Under the pieces are notes generated by a model. The model saw nothing but the letters and a program-made list of their open reading frames with translations, did not search any database and had not been told where the DNA came from. The position numbers and the translations under genes are program-made. A DNA stretch of 12,396 bases. It comes from Candidatus Ancillula trichonymphae ImTpAt (lineage in GTDB: Bacteria > Actinomycetota > Actinomycetes > Actinomycetales > Bifidobacteriaceae). The DNA lies in contig AXYY01000068.1 of NCBI GenBank assembly GCA_000485475.1, forward strand, positions 1 through 12,396, in the 5' to 3' direction. Positions 6,260 through 12,396 of the stretch are shown here, piece after piece (position 1 is the first letter of the stretch; the number at the start of each line of letters is the position of its first letter).

Positions 6260-6957
6260 ATGGAAGCCATTTTGTATGTAGATGCGTTACGTATGCGGAA
6301 AGATTCTGTGAGCCTGATTGCTATGGCAGTGGTTTCCGGTGTTCTTATTCCATTCTTATTCTCACAACATCAGAATTTCCGAATAATACCAGGTGAACAA
6401 TTATCGCCGTTGACAAGTATGGGAACAGATGCTGTGTTACTTCTTCACTATGTTGTTCGGCTCGGGCTCTATATTGATATGCATGACGGCCTTCACCAAG
6501 GGAATAACTGAGAACTACAAAAGTAATCTATTTGAAATCATTGTAAAAGCCCCCATCAAAAACTGTTGAACTACTTTCTAGTTAAAACACACTACTGCCC
6601 TTTATTATGTGGGATTAGTTTATTTACTACCTACTTCAGCAGTTTGTTATTTCTTGTTCGGGATTACTGATGTGGAACATTTTGTTAAAATTGTGGTGAT
6701 TGCATTGGTACTAGATGTTTCTACGATGTTTCTAGTGTGTCAAATCTTCAGCTTTTTAGTTTACTACTGAAATTCGGCGCTTCGGTATTTTTCTTCACCT
6801 TATTATCGGTTGGTGGAATTATTGCAGGTTTGTGCGCGCAAATTAACCCGTTTAACCAGTTGCTAATTTTGTCAATAGCAATGATTTTAATTGGACTACT
6901 TTTTACAACCACTAACTTAAAAATGATTAGTAGAATGTTTAAGAACAATGTCCAATA
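6260..6957 (+). pseudogene. ABC-2 type permease remnant
   Basis: Reading across frames gives about 232 codons, the length of small ABC-2 permeases such as those in bacitracin or lantibiotic export and immunity transporters. The first frame starts MEAILYVDALRMRKDSVSLI, then a hydrophobic segment SLIAMAVVSGVLIPFLF. About 6490 the frame changes to TAFTKGITENYKSNLFEII, near 6562 to LLNYFLVKTHY, then near 6590 to ALYYVGLVYLLPTSAVCYFLF and further hydrophobic segments. Near 6770 it changes to FGASVFFFTLLSVGGIIAG through the stop at 6957. Three or more membrane helices can still be read. At least four frame changes make it non-functional as one protein. Substrate unknown; context suggests a peptide. 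Its last bases overlap the next gene. Confidence 0.75.
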
Positions 6958-7234
6958 AATACGTTACCACCAAGAATTTATTAATAATTAAACAACCTAA
7001 TGGTGAAATCCTAGCACAAAGTATCGTAATAATACAAAATATAGATTCAAGATCAATCAGGTTGCACTGGACATTCTTCTATTGTGTAATGGAATGCGTT
7101 CTAAACGAGACATTATTAATCATTTTATGAATATTGACAATGATGCAGCAAAAATTACTGAATATGTTGTTAATTTTTTCGACTTAGCGGAAAAGACTAA
7201 TATGTTAGTTGAAACCGCTAAAAAGGTCAACTAA
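6948..7234 (+). pseudogene. PqqD-like peptide-binding protein (RRE) remnant
   Basis: About 95 codons when one frameshift near 7005-7030 is bridged. The N-terminal part is MSNKYVTTKNLLIIKQPNGE. The second part reads FKINQVALDILLLCNGMRSK, RDIINHF and then ITEYVVNFFDLAEKTNMLV. This is the PqqD/RRE pattern: Asn then small/hydrophobic, an Ile-Leu run, 'L-x-N/D-G', a short helix and a final three-helix part. Such proteins bind the leader of a precursor peptide and present it to a partner enzyme, here the radical SAM gene 10 bases downstream. The start overlaps the permease end by 10 bases, showing a tight operon. The frameshift should inactivate it unless corrected. Confidence 0.72.
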
Positions 7235-7243
7235 AAAGTTATC

Positions 7244-8242
7244 ATGCTAGAAAACAGCTTTTATTCTCCAGATACAATTATGTTTGAGTTAACGCATGCA
7301 TGCCCTCTTCGTTGCCGGTATTGTTCTTGTCAGCAGACAAAGGAAATAGTGCCGATTTTGACAAATTAAGTATTGTTGTTGATAAGTTATTAAGCTTGGG
7401 TGCATATAAATTCCAACTTACTGGAGGAGAACCTTTTATTCATCCTGATATATATGAACTTATAAGTAATTTGAAAAATCGTAATACCCACATTTTAATT
7501 ACTACAAGTGGGTTTTATTTAAATGATAGCGTTAAAAAATCTATTAAACTACTTTCAGGAGCAAAAGCAACAATTCGAGTAAGCATCGACGGATTAGCTC
7601 AAACGTACAAAACTACATACGCGGACATACTGATGCTTTTGAGCTGGCAATCAAGTTTTTGACTTATGCGAAGAGATATGTCGACGATATCCAAGTTGCT
7701 ACTGTTTTGATAAATCAAAAACATTCCGAAATTGACGAATTATGTAAACTTGTCAAGAAACTGGGCATTAAAACTCATCGATTCGGTACGCTCTCCAATC
7801 GCGGGGCGTGCATACAAAAACGATCTAAAAACGGCAATGCAATACAAAGATTTAGGAAGATTTATACAGAAACAAAGAATCAAATTTGGTGATGACAATT
7901 ATGCAATCATGGCGAGTGAAAAGCTTAGTAAAAACCAAAGAAGTAAATTGCGGTGCTGGCTTTAGGCTGTGTAAAATTACTCCCGATTTTAGGCTATACC
8001 CATGCGCAATGATGGATTATGGGATCGGCGATTTAAATGCTTATGGTTTGGAAGAATTGTTGGAAAAGTCATCTAATATCTTTCCCACTTTAGGTAGGCC
8101 ATGTAGTAAAGTGTGCAGAAAATGTAAGTTTATAAATTTGTGCAGGAACTGTCCCTCCGAAGGGCTGGTCAATCGGAAACACGTAAACACTGTAAATGGT
8201 TCGATTATGCCAATAGTATACTCAGTATATCTTAAAGTTTAA
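7244..8242 (+). pseudogene. Radical SAM/SPASM peptide-maturase remnant
   Basis: About 333 codons spread over three frames. ATG 7244 begins MLENSFYSPDTIMFELTHAC and holds the 4Fe-4S motif CPLRCRYC (CX3CX2C). After a frameshift near 7335 come LGAYKFQLTGGEPFIHPD, with the GGEP SAM-binding motif, and RVSIDGL. A shift near 7615 leads to TDAFELAIKFL and further sequence, and one near 7805 to RAYKNDLKTAMQYKD. One near 7940 leads to the SPASM domain: CGAGFRLCKITPDFRLYPC, then CSKVCRKC, KFINLCRNC. The auxiliary-cluster cysteines are kept. PqqE-like enzymes of this type modify peptides bound by a PqqD-like partner, which is the gene just upstream. Broken at four places or more. It ends 21 bases inside the convergent gene at 8222. 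Confidence 0.82.
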
Positions 8243-9051
8243 TGTGTCTATACCAAGTGTTTGTCTACCGCTTTCAGTAATTCTTGCTATTCCCAAACTG
8301 GATATTCCGTAGATATTCGATTGAGTGTTTGTCGAAAGTAAATTCTTAACCATTCCAAGTTTTATCAACTCAACTTTTGACGGTATTCCAAAATCGCCGT
8401 ATCTACGAGATGGAATAAAATCGACATTCAGGTCTGTAGAGTATATTTGCGACTGTATATTCTTTAGATTTACCTTTGATTTTCCAGATGCAATATTAGA
8501 TATATTCAAATCATTAAGCAAAGATCTTAAAAACTGTTCATTATGAGACAAATTTATAATATTTTTGGTATTTGAAAAGGTGATTTTTGATCCGATCTCT
8601 ATATTTCTGTTAATGAAAGCAGGCTGATTTTTAGCGACGAATACAGCTGCTGACATATTTTCGACAGAGCTTCAAAAATTATATCTTTACCTGTTTCGAT
8701 AGTGATAGTTTTATAACCAACTTTAACATAAACATTAACATTTCTGCCATATCTACCAATTATTGAATCGACTTCTGAGTTCGCCCATTTCTTGAATTCA
8801 AGTTCCTTTGGTTTATATACAATTATGTTTTTTGGTTCATAGTTTCGTTGTCTTTTTTATACTGGTTTCAACATGATTGATGGTCGTGATAGTAAATTAT
8901 TATAAAACAAATGATAAAGTTCATCTTTTTCGTCAACATAATGATTAAAATTGAGATCTCTAATAAAATATGTTTTTTCACCATTCCTGTAATTAAGTAT
9001 ACAATTATGAACGAAGACATTTGAATACTGTATCCTTTTCTGATTATTCAT
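8222..9051 (-). pseudogene. Probable TldE/PmbA-like protein remnant
   Basis: ATG 9051 opens a frame MNNQKRIQYSNVFVHNC to an in-frame stop near 8860. The same frame continues beyond it (IIVYKPKELEFKKWANSEVD, then GRYGRNVNVYVKVGYKTITI). A frameshift near 8650 leads to SAAVFVAKNQPAFINRN through the stop at 8222. The last part, DFGIPSKVELIKLGMVKNLL followed by SNIYGISSLGIARI, matches the TldD/PmbA pattern 'eGvPt-x-x-x-lIe-G-x-L' followed by the 'stG' segment. No HExxxH is present, as expected for the TldE partner, which lacks the protease centre. The assignment rests on this C-terminal pattern and on lying directly behind a TldD-like gene, whose stop it overlaps. About 277 codons in all, short for the family. 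Confidence 0.55.
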
Positions 9052-10086
9052 AAAGAGTACCTTCCACCATAGTATCGTAGAGTAAAATTAATGGACCGCC
9101 GGAACTGACGCGAAGAATTTGTCTAGCTTTTGAGCAGTCAGTCACCCTACATTTGAAATCATTACCGATGTGCTTAATTTTGGTAAAATCAGATTTATTC
9201 TCGATAAGTCTCCAGAGAAGCCTTGTGAAAACATAACGTACTCTCCAGTTTCTGGAGGAATAACCGCTATTTGATTTGGCAGTAAATATGTCATTCTCAT
9301 CCTAGGAATCGGTAGATTAATATATGAATCGGTTCGCATACATCCATTATTCTTTATAGAGTATTGAGAATAATGCCATCTTCAATTAAAAGCACTTTTT
9401 AATTAAATTACCATCATCATCGTGAGTTGAAAGCCCCAATGAATTTTCGAATCCCAGTGGGTTATCAACGTAAGTAATATTTTTAGGAAGTTCAATTTTT
9501 GACAACAAATCAATATGAAAACTATAAAATCATCCTCAAGAACGTGTCCAAGTATTTCATGAAAAAAGAAACCCGTAACAAATGATGTCATGATGATATC
9601 ATATTTTCCACATTTTGTGTTGCCTTTTAATAAAAGACTTGCGTCTTGCAGCACTGCCTTTACCAGTTTGTGGTACACTTGTTGTCAATTAAATCGTAAA
9701 TTTGAGCTTCAACTAAGATAAACTCATCGTTAGCTATTAAATTGTTATTACGTTTAATGAAGACTCTTGCAAAACTGTAAAATTTATTTAGTTCAAGACA
9801 ATTAACGTTGTAAGAGGTGTAGTTTTCAAAAACGTAAAACCAAAAGTCATTTCATTTTTTTGTAGAACATCTGAAAAATAATTAAATAGATCTAAATATC
9901 TACTTTCTCCAGCAATAAACTCTTTATAAGAATCACTTTTTGTATATTTGATGTATTTTTCGAGCTTATATATACCGTACCATTGGATTGAGGATGACGA
10001 GCCACCTTTGTTAAATTCGCTAAAACTGATTAAGTAAGTTATACTTGATTCGTTGTTACGATTTCACTATAATACCTCGGATTCAT
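9044..10086 (-). pseudogene. TldD-like metalloprotease remnant
   Basis: TldD/TldE pairs are zinc proteases that trim modified peptides, for example microcin B17. ATG 10086 begins MNPRYYSEIVTTNQV. After a shift comes an N-terminal region with YLISFSEFNKGG, QWYGIYKLEKYIKYTKSDSY and LDLFNYFSDVL. Near 9830 it shifts again to NYTSYNVNCLELNKFYSF. Then come KAVLQDASLLLKGNTKCGKY and the active-site helix FFFHEILGHVLEDDF with an intact HEILGH (HExxxH). A shift near 9530 leads to VDNPLGFENSLGL, DDDGNLI, then VLLIEDGIIL. NGCMRTDSYINLPIPRMRMT matches the family's 'gN-x-R ... RM-x-N' block, and the end carries RVSSGGPLILLYDTMVEGTL. About 347 codons, shorter than E. coli TldD. At least five frame changes. 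ATG lies 6 bases after the ABC ATPase stop. Confidence 0.8.
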
Positions 10087-10092
10087 GCTTTT

Positions 10093-10808
10093 TTAGCAGT
10101 CAGATTGGTCATCTTTTTCGGTGAGTACAAAATACACTTTTTGTAATTCTTCAACATCTGTGAAATCAGTCATCTTTTTATCCAGAACAATTGTTGCATC
10201 ATTTAGTATAATCACGCGGTCGCAGGTATCATGTACAAAACTGAGGTCGTGAGATACAACTATGGTTGTTTTATCCTCCTTTTCTAGTCCACTTGATAAC
10301 TGCTGCATCGGTTTGTCGAGGTACTTCATCAATCCCATTTTCTTAAAAATCTCACTACTTTCAACTTGATCTCTTGTCACGGTTTCTCCAGTGAAAAGCA
10401 ACGACTGAAATTTCAGATTTTCGAAAATGCTCAGCTCCTCGTGGACACCACCATTTTCATGTAGTAGAAATACATTTCGTAAGCTGCCAACGACTCGCTT
10501 GCTGATGGTGATGAAACCGTCTTTGGGACCAAAGTTCCAGCTATCAGCCAGCTATCAGTTTGAGTAGAGTCGTTTTATCTGCACCGTGCCCCAAAAGAGC
10601 GACGGTTTCACCGCTACTAACTTCAAAACTGACACCTCGCAGAACAAAGACCGCTCCTCCTCTTCTTGTGCTGACATGACAGATTGGTAATCTTGAGTAC
10701 TGGGGCATCTTCTAGCATATCAACCAGCCACTGCCGCAACAAACCGGCGATCCACATATGCCAGACGGCTACCGCAACCTTAGCATTCTCAATCGATGGT
10801 TTCTCCAT
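10093..10808 (-). pseudogene. ABC transporter ATPase remnant
   Basis: Partner of the permease across the island. ATG 10808 follows AAGGAG by 6 bases; the ABC-like part begins at MLEDAPVLKITNLSC (ATG 10718). A frameshift near 10645 leads to VFVLRGVSFEVSSGETVALL and a damaged Walker A, GHGADKTTLLKLIAG. A stop and an 11-base tandem duplication (10537-10558) follow. The reading resumes in another frame with FITISKRVV, VHEELSIFENLKFQSLLFTG, KYLDKPMQQLSSGLEK (signature region) and EDKTTIVVSHDLSFVHDTCD (His-loop). The Walker B segment expected between LSSGLEK and EDKTTIVVSH is missing, a deletion of roughly 35-40 codons. It therefore cannot bind or hydrolyse ATP normally. Stop at 10093-10095. Confidence 0.85.
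10537..10558 (+). repeat. 11-base tandem duplication inside ABC ATPase
   Basis: CCAGCTATCAG occurs twice without a gap (10537-10547 and 10548-10558). Eleven bases shift the frame, and the second copy brings a stop just after the Walker A loop. This looks like a replication-slippage event that helped kill the gene. Confidence 0.85.
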
Positions 10809-10859
10809 AACCGTCTCCTTAACCATCATGTGAACTACTCCGTTCGCTCCACTGTTGTT

Positions 10860-10888
10860 ATTGTAGCACAGAACTCAAAATTTGTCAA
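10860..10888 (-). promoter_or_regulatory. Promoter of ABC ATPase-tldD-tldE operon
   Basis: On the minus strand TTGACA (10888-10883), a 17-base spacer and TACAAT (10865-10860) form a near-consensus promoter. The -35 box and the first part of the spacer match the permease promoter at 6196-6213: TTGACAAATTTT then A or G in a TTA-TT context. The leader to ATG 10808 is about 45 bases and contains AAGGAG. Confidence 0.75.
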
Positions 10889-10924
10889 GTCGGGAACCAT
10901 TCATTGTGTTGTTTTGTGCAATTT

Positions 10925-10988
10925 TTTCCTGCGTGTACGGCTTATCAGGGCAGAAAAAACAAGACATTTCTAACTTTGAAGAAGCATA
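10925..10988 (+). repeat. Right direct repeat flanking the island
   Basis: Second copy of the 63-base repeat at 6113-6175, same orientation, about 91 percent identical by eye. It lies just outside the promoter of the minus-strand operon, as the left copy lies just outside the plus-strand promoter. Confidence 0.85.
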
Positions 10989-11098
10989 AAAACAGCCTAG
11001 AACCCAAAAGTTAGGATAATGTAAGGTTGGGGCATAAATGTCAGGATAATGTTTTACTTCAGGGGCTATTTTGTTACTTTCGTGTTACTTTGGTAGGT

Positions 11099-11104
11099 TA
11101 TAAT
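11099..11104 (+). promoter_or_regulatory. Possible -10 box before the first secreted-protein gene
   Basis: TATAAT at 11099-11104 with no good -35 box at the usual distance. GTTACTT occurs upstream at 11073-11079 and 11084-11090, and its inverted copy AAGTAAC at 11123-11129; these could be activator or repressor sites. The 10989-11188 gap otherwise holds no gene that I can see. Confidence 0.35.
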
Positions 11105-11133
11105 GCACTTAAGGTGAAACGGAAGTAACCTTG

Positions 11134-11156
11134 TGAGATTCTAAAAATGGGTCTCA
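11134..11156 (+). other. Leader hairpin before the secreted-protein gene
   Basis: TGAGATTC (11134-11141) pairs with GGGTCTCA (11149-11156), including two G-T pairs, around a 7-base A-rich loop. It lies in the presumed 5' leader and has no T-run after it, so mRNA folding or regulation is more likely than termination. Confidence 0.35.
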
Positions 11157-11173
11157 GTCAAAGTTCAAGATCA

Positions 11174-11205
11174 AAGGAGTTGATAAAAATGGCAAGAGTA
11201 AGAAT
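11174..11205 (+). repeat. 32-base start-region repeat, copy 1
   Basis: Identical to 11817-11848. It contains a strong Shine-Dalgarno (AAGGAG), the ATG and the first codons for MARVR. It marks the duplication of a whole gene start. Confidence 0.95.
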
Positions 11206-11792
11206 GGGTAAAATGATAACCGAAATAAAGACAGACGCGAAAGTTAAAGGAGTATGTTATGGAATATTAATTTCAATGAGATAGTAGACTTAATTTTCTA
11301 TTGTGCTATAAGCATCCCAAGAGCACATGCAGACACTATTCCAAACGTAGTTGAACCAACTATAGTAAAAGTTGACGAAATGAATGGGTGTGATATAAAG
11401 CAATTTAGTTCGGAAAATCAAGAAAATTATTATTTTGAAGTTTGTTCAGATTCAGATGACTTGACAATCAATCAGGTTGCTAAAACTGATGATTCTGCAA
11501 AATGGAATCGAATTTTAACCGTTGACGGTGAGACCTATATTCATCGTGTAAATGACTCTACCAACTGGGGAACATTGGGAAGTCCATATTTCCGGAACTG
11601 TATTAAGATTAGCTTGCACACTATCAGTAGCTATCATAAAAGTATTAATAACTGTATTCACGGAAGGTGCGGCCAATTAGTATTGCGGCAGGAGTTGGAC
11701 AGATTTTAGGAGTAGAAGAATGTAGCAATATTAAAGATGGTGTTGGAAAACATATCTTTGAGTGGCAAAGTATTGGGCGCTGGCTGACTTAG
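11189..11792 (+). pseudogene. Secreted small protein of unknown family, broken (copy 1)
   Basis: ATG 11189, 8 bases after AAGGAG, starts MARVRMGKMITEIKTDAKVK followed by a short hydrophobic part, then a stop at 11282. A frame change near 11275 continues as VDLIFYCAISIPRAHAD, which completes a signal peptide with an AHA cleavage site. The mature part reads DTIPNVVEPTIVKVDEMNGC, FEVCSDSDDLTINQVAKTDD, then KWNRILTVDGETYIHRVNDS. A shift near 11620 gives LSVAIIKVLITVFTEGAA, another near 11680 gives ISIAAGVGQILGVEECSNIK and IFEWQSIGRWLT, ending at 11792. About 200 codons in total. The Gly/Ala-rich hydrophobic stretch before the end recalls bacteriocin-like or membrane-active peptides, but this is only an impression. 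Family not recognised. Confidence 0.6.
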
Positions 11793-11816
11793 ATAAGCTA
11801 GACAATCATACGCATT

Positions 11817-11848
11817 AAGGAGTTGATAAAAATGGCAAGAGTAAGAAT
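11817..11848 (+). repeat. 32-base start-region repeat, copy 2
   Basis: Exact second copy of 11174-11205, including Shine-Dalgarno, ATG and the first five codons, 643 bases downstream. Confidence 0.95.
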
Positions 11849-12031
11849 ATTAAGAGCGTTTATAAAGAAAGCAGCAACTGAAGTAAGAACAGATGAGAAA
11901 GTCAAAAGAGGTTTTATATATGGAATGGCGTTTTTGGGTTGGATATACCTTTTAGTTTCGATAATTATTGGTTAACCAAAATTGCATATGCAGATTCAGA
12001 TAACTTGACAATCGATCATGCGTCTCATTGA
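11832..12031 (+). pseudogene. Secreted small protein of unknown family, truncated (copy 2)
   Basis: ATG 11832 starts MARVRILRAFIKKAATEVRT, then DEKVKRGFIYG and a clean hydrophobic helix MAFLGWIYLLVSIIIG to a stop at 11973. Shifting frame by one adds LTKIAYADSDNLTIDHAS, ending at 12031. AYA is a signal peptidase I site like AHA of copy 1. SDNLTIDHA matches SDDLTINQV in the middle of copy 1, so about 55-60 codons found in copy 1 between the signal peptide and this point are missing here. As it stands the frame could make a 47-residue membrane peptide; I judge it a decayed paralogue. Confidence 0.6.
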
Positions 12032-12051
12032 AGATAAAGAAAGCAGTGAGA

Positions 12052-12086
12052 TTTAGGTCGTGAATCGTAAAAGCACGCAACCTAAA
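12052..12086 (+). terminator. Strong hairpin after the paralogue pair
   Basis: TTTAGGTCGTG (12052-12062) pairs with CACG-CA-ACCTAAA (12074-12086) with a two-base bulge and an 11-base loop. A T-rich stretch (GGTTTTTCCTTATCTTTTT) begins about 10 bases later. It could end transcripts from the secreted-protein pair, although the T-run is not immediate. Confidence 0.5.
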
Positions 12087-12122
12087 AGTATTATGGTTTT
12101 TCCTTATCTTTTTGAGTTGTAG

Positions 12123-12128
12123 TATAAT
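12123..12128 (+). promoter_or_regulatory. Possible -10 box of the last gene
   Basis: TATAAT at 12123-12128. Transcription would start about 12135, at or next to an ACG codon that lies in frame with the downstream reading frame. This resembles the leaderless genes on the left, but with ACG where ATG is expected. Confidence 0.4.
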
Positions 12129-12396
12129 GTTAACTACGGTAAGAGATAAACATTCGATTGTCATTGTTGGCAGCGTTAAAGAAGTCGTTGACGGATTTGC
12201 GGGTGTGCTCAGTAAGGATGAGTACGGGTTTGAAGTGTCGGTGTTTTATGATGCTGATGAATTCTTGAGGAAGTATAACCTTAGTGGTCAACTTTAGGAT
12301 AGAGTATTGATGTTATCTTGTCGGGTCTGATATTGAAGATACGCTTTATGGCTACGATGGTTATAACAACTCAAAAGCTACTGATACCAGTATCTC
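12127..12396 (+). pseudogene. Degenerate receiver-like protein, N-terminal part, runs off window
   Basis: From ATG 12127 the frame reads MLTTVRDKHSIVIVGSVKEV, then FEVSVFYDADEFLRKYN to a stop at 12295. Beyond it, other frames continue the same theme: IDVILSG near 12308-12328, then SDIEDTLYGYDGYNNSKATD to the window end. The order 'beta strand IVIV, helix, FEVSVF, then IDVIL..SDIED' is that of a receiver (CheY-like) or pseudo-receiver domain, as in response regulators or CpaE-like proteins. At least two frame changes. What follows the domain lies outside the window, so the protein type is open. Confidence 0.4.

Noticed and set aside
6113..10988. Insertion sequence or transposon
   Set aside because: No transposase or integrase frame and no terminal inverted repeats; the flanking repeats are direct and long.
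6260..12396. Frameshifts as sequencing errors
   Set aside because: dcd, tadA, merR, rpsT, gatD and murT are free of indels over 6 kb, while the accessory genes carry many indels, stops, a duplication and a domain deletion; this points to decay. Raw reads would settle it.
1..12396. CRISPR array or rRNA genes
   Set aside because: No regularly spaced repeats and no rRNA-like sequence were seen.

Overview
The window looks like a chromosome segment of a low-GC actinobacterium with a shrinking genome. Four things point there: dcd next to a tRNA-Gly gene, a murT-gatD pair, an HspR-like MerR regulator, and three genes whose -10 box sits so close to the ATG that the mRNA should be leaderless. The species cannot be named from the sequence. 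A host-associated lineage is an inference from the many broken genes.

Left part (1-6100): intact core genes. The 3' part of a tRNA-Gly is followed by dcd (dCTP deaminase), a 409-codon gene of unknown function, then on the minus strand tadA and an HspR-like merR. rpsT (ribosomal protein S20) diverges from merR and is followed by a divergent coaE-like kinase gene. gatD and murT (lipid II amidation) lie on the minus strand and overlap by 4 bases.

Middle part (6113-10988): an AT-rich island flanked by direct repeats of about 63 bases. It holds two convergent operons, every gene of which is broken by frameshifts, stops or deletions. Plus strand: ABC-2 type permease, PqqD-like peptide-binding protein, radical SAM/SPASM enzyme. 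Minus strand: ABC ATPase, TldD-like metalloprotease, and a second protein that is probably TldE/PmbA-like. Read together these look like the remains of a RiPP (ribosomally made, post-translationally modified peptide) pathway: leader recognition, radical SAM modification, TldD/E-type proteolysis, and ABC export or immunity. The two operon promoters share a 17-18 base block, which suggests joint control. No certain precursor peptide remains; one short tryptophan-rich reading frame with a good Shine-Dalgarno is a weak candidate.

Right part (10989-12396): two tandem, related and broken genes for small secreted proteins with the same 32-base start region, a strong hairpin, and a degenerate receiver-like reading frame that runs off the window.

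The core genes are open throughout while nearly every accessory gene carries several frame changes, so true gene decay is more likely than sequencing error.
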